A DNA stretch of 64,000 bases from Marinoscillum sp049115815 (GTDB lineage: Bacteria; Bacteroidota; Bacteroidia; Cytophagales; Cyclobacteriaceae): the NCBI GenBank assembly GCA_049115815.1, contig JAGDZO010000002.1, positions 185,509 to 249,508 on the forward strand, in the 5' to 3' direction. How positions within the stretch are numbered: position 1 is the first letter of the stretch; each line of letters opens with the position of its first letter. Below the pieces are notes generated by a model that was not told the origin of the DNA, searched no databases, and saw only the letters and a program-made list of their open reading frames with translations. Positions 49,549 to 58,928 of this stretch are shown here, piece by piece. A program made the position numbers and the translations under genes.

Positions 49549-52500
49549 TCAGAAAGGTGATTTGAATCGATTAAGCCTAGAGAAGAATCGGAGGATCTTT
49601 TTGAGCCCGTCATTAATCAACATCAAATAAAGAACCGAGATCATCAACCATAGCATGGCCACATTGAAATGAATAGTGTCTATGTGCCAATCGCCAATGA
49701 TTTTTTCTGAGGCATAAAAATGCGCTCTTCCATAATCGGTTGTTGGATCTTTGAAAATAGGATCTTTTCGTTGAACCAGCTGATTATCTGCCCTTACGAG
49801 TTTATTGAACTCATTCCTGTTCATTACCAAATCGGCAATGCCTTCATTCATGTGATTTTTCTTAAGATCTAGAAACGCCTCTTTACCGATGTTCTCTATC
49901 AAACCTTCGTAGATACTATCCTTTTTGGCGACTGAAGCTTTGTACCAATCCTGGAAACTCCCTTGGATATTGTCCAAGTATGCTAGAAATCTTCTGCCTG
50001 TTGACATAGTGAAGATATCTGGTTGGAAAGCCGTAATCAATGGGAATTGCCTAATGTTGAAGTTGTTAGACATCTTGAGATAAGAATTTCTGATAATCTC
50101 AAATTCTTCATCATATGCAGCGAAATTTCCAGAATCACTCAAAATATACTTGGTGAGTTTTTCCATTTCAGGAATGAGATAAGACCTCTGGAAAGAAGCC
50201 TGACTCATATCTTGATCCACTTCAAAAAAATGTTTCTCAAACTGGTTGTGCTTGAATTGAGCCACGGCCAAAGCTTCGTAGGCCCACCTTGAGGCCATGA
50301 TATCACCTACTACAGGCACATAAGATTGCTTGGCAATATTGCTATGCAATTCGTCAAATTTGATCATAGCACCACCTAGCAACAGCTGAGGTACCAATAT
50401 AAACGGGATCAATATGTAGATGGTGATGATAGAATTGAGGGCAGAAGAGATATTGAGACCAATCAAATTGGCAAAACAGCTGGTCGAGAATAATATGGCA
50501 AAATAATGCCAGGTCAACCCTTCGATTTCGAGTATATAGTTTCCAACTAGTACAAAACTCAAAGTTTGCACGGCTGACAATAAGAATAGGAAAGCGATCT
50601 TAGAATTGATGTAACTAAATTGGCTGAGGTTGAGAAATGATTCTCTTTCGCGTATGCGTCTATCCTTGAAGATCTCTTCGGCACTTACGGACATACCAGT
50701 GAACAGCGCTACCACCACCGACATAAATAGGTATACAGGCAAATTCTTATTATCCGAAAAAATGTAATTACCCTCAGGAGCATACTTCGAAAAGAAACTC
50801 AAGACAAATGCCAAGACTGGCGCTTCCAGCAGATTGATTAGTATATACTGCTTATTAGATAGTTTGGATCTCCAGTTTCGCTTTGAGAAAATCAGAAATT
50901 GCTTAAATCGCGAAGGAATATGAAAGTTGGAAGGAGGGAGTCGTTCCTCAATTCTGATTTTTTTGAGATTCGCTTCTAGATTGATTTTATATTTTTCGTA
51001 CCAGGTACTAGGGCTTACCCTCCTGGTAGAAGTCATTTTTCCAGAGTCATCAATCTCCTTCATTTCTATGATCTGGAGAATCTGTTCTGGAATCACGTTT
51101 CCGCAGCGTGTACATTCACTTTCCGCAGCATTCACTTGCGTACTCATGGTCTTAAAGTAAACTACCGCGTCAATAGGGTTTCCATTGTAAATAGGGAAAC
51201 CACCTTTGTCCAATATCCAGAGCTTATCAAATAGCTTAAAAATATCGGAGGATGGCTGATGAATAATGGCTATAACCAGCTTGCCTGATCTTGCCAGATC
51301 TTTGAGTAGCTGCATGACCTTCTCTGAATCCATAGAAGACAAGCCACTAGTAGGCTCATCAACATAGAGTACAGAAGGTTCTCTCATTAGCTCCAGCGCT
51401 ATATTGAGTCTTTTTCTCTGACCTCCACTGATATATTTGTTTAATGGATCACCCACAGTCAAATCTCTAATTTCTAAGAGGTCGAGATCAGTAAGTACTT
51501 TATTGACGGTACTTTCAAGTCGCTCCTCAGAGAAGTCACTGAAGCAAATTCGAGCATTGAAGTATAGGTTTTCATATACGCTCAATTCCTCAAAGAGTAA
51601 ATCATCTTGAGGTACATAGCCTATTACTCCCTCGTGGCTGGCTCCTTGAATCGTGTGGCCATTAATATGTAGTCTTCCGGAAGTGGGCTGTATTTTCCCA
51701 TTCAGCAGATTGATGAGGGTTGATTTTCCGACACCACTACCGCCCATGATCCCTACAAGATTTCCAGACTCTTCATAGAAGCTAAATTCCTGGATACCAT
51801 TGCTGCTATTCTTGAAATGATAAGAAAGGTCTTCGCCAGCCAGTACTATTTTGACCTTACTTTTCTGAGCCGTGAATTTTCTGATAATGTCTGACTCATA
51901 AATGGAAGCAATATTGGGCCCCTTAATGATCGATCCTGGCTTGAGAATGTAGAATTTCTTCGGATTAATTCTATTGCCCTCCAAATACAAGTTGAGTGGG
52001 CCTACGTATTTAAAAACATAAGTTCCCACTGATTCTATAAATAGAACCAGTATGCTTCCAAATAGATTTTCTACGTAGAGGTGGTGGTATTCTTCTTCTT
52101 CCTTTTTTTTGACCTTCTTCTTACGCATCATCCACGCTACTTCCTCAGGCCATTCGGTCATCTTATTGTCGATGATCATTCCTTTATCTTTAGGAATATC
52201 CTTGTACTCAGGATCCATGATGAATGAGCGTACCGCTTTTACATCATTGGTGTCAAGGTTGAAATTCATCGCCACTAAGGATATGAACTCATCTTCTCTT
52301 TGGACCACCTGCTCATCTGTATGAATGAGTTCTAAGAGCTGCATAAAAACGATGATACGCTCTCTTACTTGGAGTTCCTTGTTGAGTTGATTACATATTT
52401 TAGCTATCTGGAGTAAACTTGAAGAATCAAACTCAAGAATCTCCTCCTCATTGGCAGCATTCACTTCCTGGTAAAACGAAAGGTAATCGTAGTACAGCTT

Positions 52501-52650
52501 CAAGTACTCATTGGTGAGCTCTTGGTTCAGAAGCTTGTTTAGGTAAGGTTTGACAATGAGCTCACCAGAATCGACTACATCGTTATTCTCTTTGACGCTC
52601 TCTATGATAGCGAAGAGATGGACTAATGCGTTAATTATGGATTCGGTCAT
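49549..52650 (-). CDS. Large ABCG-type ABC transporter with N-terminal TerB-like domain
   Basis: A 1033-aa single-chain half-transporter. Residues 1-150 are helical with the TerB-like DEQVVQREDEFISLV. A basic KKKVKKKEEEEYHH linker and a FHA-like or beta segment (about 195-290) follow. The ATPase domain is at about 265-500: GGSGVGKSTLINLL, signature ISGGQRKRLN, VLYVDEPTSGLSS and the H-loop IIHQPSS. A CTRCGNVIPEQ motif (CxxC) is next, then an ABC2-type membrane domain (about 600-1020) with a large loop before the last helix. ABCG-like. The substrate is unknown; a lipoprotein gene lies upstream with its own terminator between. Confidence 0.88.
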   Translation of the reverse strand: MTESIINALVHLFAIIESVKENNDVVDSGELIVKPYLNKLLNQELTNEYLKLYYDYLSFYQEVNAANEEEILEFDSSSLLQIAKICNQLNKELQVRERIIVFMQLLELIHTDEQVVQREDEFISLVAMNFNLDTNDVKAVRSFIMDPEYKDIPKDKGMIIDNKMTEWPEEVAWMMRKKKVKKKEEEEYHHLYVENLFGSILVLFIESVGTYVFKYVGPLNLYLEGNRINPKKFYILKPGSIIKGPNIASIYESDIIRKFTAQKSKVKIVLAGEDLSYHFKNSSNGIQEFSFYEESGNLVGIMGGSGVGKSTLINLLNGKIQPTSGRLHINGHTIQGASHEGVIGYVPQDDLLFEELSVYENLYFNARICFSDFSEERLESTVNKVLTDLDLLEIRDLTVGDPLNKYISGGQRKRLNIALELMREPSVLYVDEPTSGLSSMDSEKVMQLLKDLARSGKLVIAIIHQPSSDIFKLFDKLWILDKGGFPIYNGNPIDAVVYFKTMSTQVNAAESECTRCGNVIPEQILQIIEMKEIDDSGKMTSTRRVSPSTWYEKYKINLEANLKKIRIEERLPPSNFHIPSRFKQFLIFSKRNWRSKLSNKQYILINLLEAPVLAFVLSFFSKYAPEGNYIFSDNKNLPVYLFMSVVVALFTGMSVSAEEIFKDRRIRERESFLNLSQFSYINSKIAFLFLLSAVQTLSFVLVGNYILEIEGLTWHYFAILFSTSCFANLIGLNISSALNSIITIYILIPFILVPQLLLGGAMIKFDELHSNIAKQSYVPVVGDIMASRWAYEALAVAQFKHNQFEKHFFEVDQDMSQASFQRSYLIPEMEKLTKYILSDSGNFAAYDEEFEIIRNSYLKMSNNFNIRQFPLITAFQPDIFTMSTGRRFLAYLDNIQGSFQDWYKASVAKKDSIYEGLIENIGKEAFLDLKKNHMNEGIADLVMNRNEFNKLVRADNQLVQRKDPIFKDPTTDYGRAHFYASEKIIGDWHIDTIHFNVAMLWLMISVLYLMLINDGLKKILRFFSRLNRFKSPF

Positions 52651-52666
52651 TGACTATTAGGCTGTG

Positions 52667-52748
52667 AAAAAACAAAAGCCGTCTTGCATCTAGAGAGGGT
52701 ATGATTCAGATTTTAGAATCATAAACCTTTTCAGAATTTCAAGACGGC
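52667..52748 (-). terminator. Nested-hairpin terminator after the 271-aa lipoprotein
   Basis: The outer arms GCCGTCTTG (52678-52686) and CAAGACGGC (52740-52748) pair exactly. An inner hairpin ATGATTC/GAATCAT (52701-52707, 52716-52722) sits inside. On the minus strand the outer stem is followed by TTTTGTTTTTT. Confidence 0.75.
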
Positions 52749-52765
52749 CTTTCAAAAATTAGTTC

Positions 52766-53581
52766 TTATCCGACGATGGTACTTCTCATATCGGCGATGC
52801 TATTAGCTACGTCCTCAAACTGGCCTTTGCTAATCTCGTTAGACTCTCCGGTTTGCTCATAAAACAATTTGACATATCTAAGGAATGGAAGTACACGGTT
52901 CACATTTTCGTCATCAGCGTGCTTTTCCATCAATGTGGTCAACTTAGTTACCTGATCTTTTTGAGCAGCCAAAACTGCCAACAAGTTTTCGTCATAGTCA
53001 CTGGCTTTTACTAGCGATGAAGTGATATGTAGTCCCTCAATGACACTACCAGCAACCACTAACAATGAAGTCTTTTCATCACCACTTTGATTGAGGTAAT
53101 TATAAGTCTGATAAAATGACTCAGTAATGATCAAAATCAAAGAATCTTTGTTTTCAAGATTGTTTTCGATTCGATCAGCCATATCCTTGTTGAAAGCAGT
53201 AGAGATGTTCAAATCTTCTATCAACCTTCTGGATGCCGCCAAGAACTCAACCGACTCTTGTCTTCTATCGAATGTACTGGCAAAGCTAAGGTCAGCACCG
53301 TAGACCCCAAGGTTTAGGGCTTTTTGCCATTCTGCTACATAATTTGAAGCCTTTGATGGATCATTGGTGATATCAGCATCGTATTGTGCGTTGGCATCTT
53401 GTAGCATTTTAGTCACTTCAAAAGAAGTTGGTAGCGGATATTCAAATTGCTCCTCGACGAATGCTTCCAATTCTTGCTTTTTCTCTGCTGCCTGTTCTGC
53501 ACTCTGTTTTTTGGAGTCTCCACAATAGGTGAGTACCACGCTTAAAAGAACTAGTACAACTACGTTAATTTTCTTGGTCAT
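52766..53581 (-). CDS. Hypothetical lipoprotein, 271 aa, helical
   Basis: A predicted lipoprotein with signal peptide (VVVLVLLSVVLTYC, lipidated Cys20). The mature protein is almost all helical, with segments such as AEQAAEKKQELEAFVEEQFE, YVAEWQKALNLGVYGADLSF and VAGSVIEGLHITSSL. No catalytic motif was seen. It resembles Bacteroidota proteins annotated only as hypothetical. It has its own TATTTTTG -7 box upstream and a nested-hairpin terminator downstream, so it is a single transcription unit. Confidence 0.75.
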   Translation of the reverse strand: MTKKINVVVLVLLSVVLTYCGDSKKQSAEQAAEKKQELEAFVEEQFEYPLPTSFEVTKMLQDANAQYDADITNDPSKASNYVAEWQKALNLGVYGADLSFASTFDRRQESVEFLAASRRLIEDLNISTAFNKDMADRIENNLENKDSLILIITESFYQTYNYLNQSGDEKTSLLVVAGSVIEGLHITSSLVKASDYDENLLAVLAAQKDQVTKLTTLMEKHADDENVNRVLPFLRYVKLFYEQTGESNEISKGQFEDVANSIADMRSTIVG

Positions 53582-53615
53582 AATGAAATCTGGTTTACGA
53601 AATCTTAAATTCCTT

Positions 53616-53623
53616 CAAAAATA
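53616..53623 (-). promoter_or_regulatory. -7 promoter box for the 271-aa lipoprotein
   Basis: TATTTTTG on the minus strand fits TAnnTTTG, 34 nt upstream of the ATG, in the 110-bp gap shared with the divergent aldose-1-epimerase gene. Confidence 0.4.
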
Positions 53624-53691
53624 ATACCTCCGTTTGCGATTAAGTATCATTTTGAAATATATTTTAGCCGCTCAAAATTGAGCTAAAGAGT

Positions 53692-54609
53692 ATGAAAATT
53701 ACCAAAACTTCTTCAGAATCTAATGAACGGATTCATGTAAAAGAGAACGGACAAATCTTATTAACGGTTGCTCCGTTGTTTGGAGCTAAACTTTCTTTAC
53801 TCAAATTGAAGGCCAACGACGAGTGGTATGATGTCTTATGGGAAACTACCGATGATGACCTTGAGAATAATACCTGGTATAAGCAGTCGATATTATTTCC
53901 ATATCCCAATAGACTCAAGGATGGAAAATACACTTTCAACGGAGTATCCTATCAATTTCCTATCAACGAAGCGGAGAAGCAAAACCAACTGCATGGCTTG
54001 TTATATAATGAGCCGTTCGAGCTAGTAGAAGCTAAAGTAGAAGAAGGAATTGCTATTATATCTTTGAAATATGTGGAGAAGGGACAGAAGAGTTATTATC
54101 CTTTTGCTTATGATTTTACTGTTACCTATAGATATTCTGGTGACAAACTTGAGACTTCCTTTGGGGTAACCAATAAGGGAGCATCTGCTATGCCATTCGG
54201 TATTGGTTGGCATCCATACTTCCAAATCAATGATTTGCCTAAATCAAAAACGCGCTTTGAGGCAGGCAAGGCTGAGGCTATTGAGTTGGTTCCGCCAAGA
54301 TCATTGCCAACAGGGAAAAGGACCTCTGTAGATTCGTTAGATTTTGATTTGTCAAATGTAGCGTTAGACGATGCTTTTCTGTTGACTGATGATTTGAGCT
54401 ATAGACTTCAAGTCAAGGAAGGTCCGGCCTTATGCTTCGAGTGCGGCGAGGGTTTTGATTATCTCCAGGTATTTACACCAGAAGGTGAAGAATCAATAGC
54501 CATAGAACCAATGACCTGTAATGTGAATGCCTTCAATAATGAAGAAGGACTGAGAGTACTTGCACCGGCAGATTCCTTTCAGGTATCGGTAGTGATGAGC
54601 GTTTCATAA
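53692..54609 (+). CDS. Aldose 1-epimerase family protein
   Basis: A 305-aa galactose-mutarotase-like beta-sandwich. Visible motifs are the NRLKDGKYTFNG active-site strand (usual form NRI..G.F...G), QLHGLLYNEPFEL with the catalytic-type His, GWHPYFQI with the second His, and a C-terminal CFECGEGFDYLQVFTP with EESIAIEPMTC carrying the catalytic Glu. It has no signal peptide. It interconverts sugar anomers; the exact sugar is unknown. It is monocistronic and divergent from a lipoprotein gene. Confidence 0.88.
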   Translation: MKITKTSSESNERIHVKENGQILLTVAPLFGAKLSLLKLKANDEWYDVLWETTDDDLENNTWYKQSILFPYPNRLKDGKYTFNGVSYQFPINEAEKQNQLHGLLYNEPFELVEAKVEEGIAIISLKYVEKGQKSYYPFAYDFTVTYRYSGDKLETSFGVTNKGASAMPFGIGWHPYFQINDLPKSKTRFEAGKAEAIELVPPRSLPTGKRTSVDSLDFDLSNVALDDAFLLTDDLSYRLQVKEGPALCFECGEGFDYLQVFTPEGEESIAIEPMTCNVNAFNNEEGLRVLAPADSFQVSVVMSVS

Positions 54610-54753
54610 GTGGACTTTTAGGTTTGAAATCACTTGACAGAATTGTGCATTTGAGATTAGTTTTTGATCACTGGTATTTAACTGCTTTATAAGGCAACAT
54701 AAGGAGGGATTCTGAGTTTAACTTTACAACGAATCAACCTAATCCATTTCTCA

Positions 54754-56100
54754 ATGTTCAAGAGCAAGCGATTTCTACTCATCGGTGGAGCTGTCATTTT
54801 TATCATTTTCATTTTCTATTTTTTTAGCGGATCAGGAGGTTCCATTGATTCGAATATACTGGTAGCAGTAGAGTCGGGAGAGTTTGTTGTGGATGTCAAC
54901 ACCTCAGGAGAGCTAGAAGCGCAGAATTCTACCAAGATTATGGGGCCGAGTGGACTTAGAAATTACAGAATATATAATGTAAACATCCAAGACATTATAG
55001 ATGAAGGTACTTATGTTAAGAAGGGACAATACGTAGCTCGACTCGATCCATCGGAGTTGACTACCAAATTGAAGGACGCTCAGCTAGAGCTCGAACAAAA
55101 AGAGTCAAAATTCATTCAAACTCAGCTTGATACTACGCTTCAAATGCGTCAATCGCGAGATGAGCTCATAAATCTAAAATATGGCGTAGAAGAGAAACGT
55201 TTGATATTGGAGCAATCCCAATTTGAGCCACCGGCGACCATCAAGCAAGCCGAAATCAATTTGGACAAAGCTCAGCGAGCATATGACCAGGCCAAAGAGA
55301 ACTACGAAATTAAGCGGCAGCAGAATGTCGCGAAAATGAAGGAGGTGGCTTTGAACAGAACGAAGCAAAGACTCGAGCTAGATGGTATGATGGCTCTTCA
55401 GCAGAATTTTGTGATTACTGCACCAGAAGACGGTATGTTGATTTATCGAAAGGGGTGGGACGGTAAGCAATTGAAAGCTGGAAGTCAGATCAGTGCTTGG
55501 GATCCCATAGTAGCCACATTGCCAGACTTGTCATCAATGAACTCCGTTACCTATGTCAATGAGGTGGACATTAGGCGGATATCCAAAGGTCAAAAAGTGG
55601 AAGTTGGTTTGGATGCCTTTCCAGATAAACGATTAACAGGAGTAGTAGCCCGTGTGGCGAATGTAGGAGAGCAAAGACCCAACTCAGATGCTAAAGTTTT
55701 TCAGGTAACAGTGGCCATTGATAAAATAGACGGGGATCTAAGACCCGGGATGACTACCAGTAATAAGATATTTACAAGCGTTGTAGAAAATGCAATGTAT
55801 GTACCATTAGAATGTCTTCACAACCACTTAGATAGCATTACCTATGTGTTCAAAAAAGATGGCCTTGGTTATAGCAAACAAGAAGTGCAGGTAGGCGAAA
55901 CAAATGCCAACAATGCTCAGATCCTTCTGGGTTTAGAGGTAACAGATGAGGTGTACCTATCACTGCCAGAGGAAGATGATTCGTCCATCGCATTGTTGGA
56001 CGAATTAAATGGCACAAGAAATATCCCTAAGGAGACTCCAAAAGTAGAACAGAAGCCGCAAGGCAGACCTAATGGGATGAAGAAGAGACCAGGAGCCTAA
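54754..56100 (+). CDS. Periplasmic adaptor subunit of an efflux system (MacA/HlyD type)
   Basis: A 448-aa membrane-fusion protein with an N-terminal transmembrane anchor (FLLIGGAVIFIIFIFYFF), a lipoyl-like beta region (IDEGTYVKKGQYVARLDPSE), a long alpha-helical hairpin (about 105-215), a second lipoyl half (ITAPEDGMLIYRKGW) and a beta-barrel domain. The C-terminus is a Lys/Pro/Arg-rich tail. It is followed after 4 nt by a MacB-type permease, which overlaps a TolC-type gene, giving a tripartite export operon. Confidence 0.92.
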   Translation: MFKSKRFLLIGGAVIFIIFIFYFFSGSGGSIDSNILVAVESGEFVVDVNTSGELEAQNSTKIMGPSGLRNYRIYNVNIQDIIDEGTYVKKGQYVARLDPSELTTKLKDAQLELEQKESKFIQTQLDTTLQMRQSRDELINLKYGVEEKRLILEQSQFEPPATIKQAEINLDKAQRAYDQAKENYEIKRQQNVAKMKEVALNRTKQRLELDGMMALQQNFVITAPEDGMLIYRKGWDGKQLKAGSQISAWDPIVATLPDLSSMNSVTYVNEVDIRRISKGQKVEVGLDAFPDKRLTGVVARVANVGEQRPNSDAKVFQVTVAIDKIDGDLRPGMTTSNKIFTSVVENAMYVPLECLHNHLDSITYVFKKDGLGYSKQEVQVGETNANNAQILLGLEVTDEVYLSLPEEDDSSIALLDELNGTRNIPKETPKVEQKPQGRPNGMKKRPGA

Positions 56101-56104
56101 TATT

Positions 56105-57466
56105 ATGTATCAGAAGATATTAATGAATCTATACATAGCCACCGAGGCTGTGGTGGCCAATAGATTGAGGTCCATCCTCACAGCGCTAGGGATCATATTC
56201 GGTGTAGCCGCGGTGATTGCTATGTTGGCAATAGGGAATGGAGCTCAGCAAGAGATTTTGGAGCAGATTAAGCTCGTAGGAGTCAATAATATTGTCATAA
56301 GACCTGTGGTAAAGCAAAGCGAAGAAAACCTTGCTGAGGAAGGTGAGAAGGAAGAAAAACAGAAGTTTTCGCCGGGCCTTACATCTCTCGATGTAGAGAA
56401 TATTAAAGCTGTTATTCCGGGCGTGGCTAAGATTAGTTCCGAGATTATATTGGACACTTATCTTATTAACAATGGCATTCGTAGGACAGCCAAACTGGTT
56501 GGTGTTGAACCTAGCTATTTTGACATATTCAATTTCAAACTGGCTAATGGTAAGATGTTCCAAGAGCAGCATATGATCAATGGCGAACCCGTTTGTATCA
56601 TCGGTAAATCAATTAAGGCTAAGTTTTTTCCGACCGAAGATCCGCTTGGAAAATATCTGAAATGTGGCAATAATTGGCTAAAAGTAATAGGAGTGCTAGA
56701 GGGTAGAAGTATCTCCAAAGGAAGCCTTTCCAATTTGGGAATTAGAGACTACAATATGGATGTATATGTGCCATTGCAGACCATGCTCATTCGTTTTGAA
56801 AATAGAGCTTTGATCACCCAAGACATGCTGCGTGCTGCTAACTCGGGAAGTTCTGGTTTTATGTTCATGATGGGCGGAGATTCTGATGATAATAAAAATG
56901 AAGCGTCGGTTAACTATCATCAACTGGATCGAATAGTGGTTCAAGTGCAAGAAACTGATAAGATGACCGCAACTGCTGATGTGATTAGCCGAATGCTTGG
57001 TCGGAAGCATTATGATGTGGTTGATTTTGAAATTGAAATCCCGGAGCTCTTGCTGAAGCAGCAGCAAAGAACCAATGACATTTTTAATTATGTGCTGGGC
57101 GCAATAGCGGGAATATCCCTTTTGGTTGGCGGGATCGGTATTATGAATATTATGTTGGCTTCAGTACTAGAGCGAATTAAGGAAATAGGGCTGAGGTTGT
57201 CTCTGGGTGCCAAAAAGTTTGACATCATTAATCAGTTTTTGTTCGAAGCTATGATGATCAGTGTGTCTGGAGGACTCATTGGTGTGATTCTCGGCGTGTC
57301 CATTGCCCTGACTGTGAGCACTTTTGCCAATATCCCAACAGTCATCACATTTTCATCTATAGCCCTTTCTTTCGGAGTAGCGGCTATCGTAGGTCTAATA
57401 TTCGGAATAGCACCAGCCAGAAAAGCTGCCAACCAAAACCCAATAGAATCTCTTAGATATGAATAG
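56105..57466 (+). CDS. ABC transporter permease, MacB/FtsX type
   Basis: A 453-aa permease with an N-terminal helix (LRSILTALGIIFGVAAVIAM), a large MacB_PCD periplasmic domain with a Glu/Lys-rich insert (EENLAEEGEKEEKQK) and a C-terminal FtsX unit containing GGIGIMNIMLASVLERIKEI and GLRLSLGAKK. No nucleotide-binding domain is present, unlike Escherichia coli MacB, which has one fused. The last 8 nt overlap the TolC-like gene. Confidence 0.92.
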   Translation: MYQKILMNLYIATEAVVANRLRSILTALGIIFGVAAVIAMLAIGNGAQQEILEQIKLVGVNNIVIRPVVKQSEENLAEEGEKEEKQKFSPGLTSLDVENIKAVIPGVAKISSEIILDTYLINNGIRRTAKLVGVEPSYFDIFNFKLANGKMFQEQHMINGEPVCIIGKSIKAKFFPTEDPLGKYLKCGNNWLKVIGVLEGRSISKGSLSNLGIRDYNMDVYVPLQTMLIRFENRALITQDMLRAANSGSSGFMFMMGGDSDDNKNEASVNYHQLDRIVVQVQETDKMTATADVISRMLGRKHYDVVDFEIEIPELLLKQQQRTNDIFNYVLGAIAGISLLVGGIGIMNIMLASVLERIKEIGLRLSLGAKKFDIINQFLFEAMMISVSGGLIGVILGVSIALTVSTFANIPTVITFSSIALSFGVAAIVGLIFGIAPARKAANQNPIESLRYE

Positions 57467-58928
57467 AATCGTATTCCTTGTTATCGTATTGGTAGGGATG
57501 TCATTGGGAAGTCATGCCCAGAATGGACTGACGCTCGAAGATGTCATCACGCTTGCTCAGGAGCAATCTCCTTCTGCCAAGGCAGCAGAGACTCGTCGAA
57601 AGAATTTTTATTGGCGATATAGAAGTTTTAAGTCCGACTACAACCCTTCTTTGAACCTCACGGGCAATCTACCAGGTTACAATCGCGACTTCTTCCAAGT
57701 GTCTCAAGATGATGGAAGTTTCGCCTATAGAAGTAGGGAACAAATTTCTTCCAGCCTCAATTTGGGCTTAATCCAGCCAATAGCTTTAACGGGAGGAGAG
57801 ATTAGTGTGAATAGTAGCTTGAATCAGTTCAATGACCTGAATGCAGGAGCTAACGTCATCAATCCAATCTACAATACGACGCTTTTTAACCTAAGGATTA
57901 TCCAGCCCATATTCGGATTCAATGATTTGAAATGGCAGAAGCGCACAGAGCCACTGCGCTACGAAGAGTCCAAAAGATCATATGTGGAGCAGATGGAAGC
58001 CATATCTCAGGAAGCCACCAGAAGATATTTTGATTATATGGATGCGCAGATAAATCTGCAGATTTCTAAATTTAATCTTGCTAATAATGACACGATCTAT
58101 AACATTGAGCAGGGTCGTTACAATATCGGGACGACATCCAAAGACAAGTTGCTGCAAGTAGAGTTACAGTTGCTTCGTTCGAAGCAAGCAGTTGCTCAAG
58201 CCAGTTTGGATTTGCAAACAGCTAGACTAGCCTTACGATCATATATCGGCTTGCAGAATGAAAATAGCGAGTCTCTCGAGTTGATTCTGCCAGAGGAAAT
58301 GCCCGTTTTTGATATTGAACTTGATCAAGCCTTGAATTATGCTAAAGAAAACCGAGCAGATTATATTGAATATGAGAGAAGGAGAGCGGAGGCAAATCGG
58401 GATGTTGCTGAGGCTAGGGCACAGAGGGTTCAGACCAATCTTATAGCTTCATTTGGACTCAACAATGCTGCATCGGATATTCCAGAAACATACCAGGATC
58501 CCAACAATCAGCAGCGGGTTAATTTGACTTTAAGTGTCCCGATTGTTGACTGGGGAAGATCTAAATCAAGAATACAAACAGCTCTGGCCAATCAAGAATT
58601 GACTCAATATACTTTAGCTCAAGAGGTTCAGAATTTTGAACAAGAGATCATCACGCTTGTAAGTAGATTTGAAGTACTCAGGTCACAGGTAGAGATCACC
58701 AAAAAATCTGATGAGGTAGCTCAAGAGCGATATGATGTGGCTCAGAATAGATATCTGATCGGTAAGATTGATATCACCAACCTCAACATTGCCCTTACTG
58801 AAAAGGATACTGCAAAGCGAGGCTACATCAATGCGCTAAGGTCTTTTTGGTCTGCCTATTTCGACCTAAGAAGATTGACGCTCTATGATTTTGCTCACAA
58901 AGAATTACTCTATCAGGAAGTTGATTAG
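57459..58928 (+). CDS. TolC-family outer-membrane efflux protein
   Basis: A 489-aa outer-membrane channel with a signal peptide (ending GSHAQ). It has the two repeated helical-barrel halves of the TolC/OEP family (ALRSYIGLQNENSE region and the second half ending FWSAYFDLRRLTLYDF) and the characteristic LTLSVPIVDWGRSKSRI strand. It completes the MacA/permease/TolC export set. The 3' end overlaps the convergent beta-propeller gene by 24 nt. Confidence 0.93.
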   Translation: MNRIVFLVIVLVGMSLGSHAQNGLTLEDVITLAQEQSPSAKAAETRRKNFYWRYRSFKSDYNPSLNLTGNLPGYNRDFFQVSQDDGSFAYRSREQISSSLNLGLIQPIALTGGEISVNSSLNQFNDLNAGANVINPIYNTTLFNLRIIQPIFGFNDLKWQKRTEPLRYEESKRSYVEQMEAISQEATRRYFDYMDAQINLQISKFNLANNDTIYNIEQGRYNIGTTSKDKLLQVELQLLRSKQAVAQASLDLQTARLALRSYIGLQNENSESLELILPEEMPVFDIELDQALNYAKENRADYIEYERRRAEANRDVAEARAQRVQTNLIASFGLNNAASDIPETYQDPNNQQRVNLTLSVPIVDWGRSKSRIQTALANQELTQYTLAQEVQNFEQEIITLVSRFEVLRSQVEITKKSDEVAQERYDVAQNRYLIGKIDITNLNIALTEKDTAKRGYINALRSFWSAYFDLRRLTLYDFAHKELLYQEVD

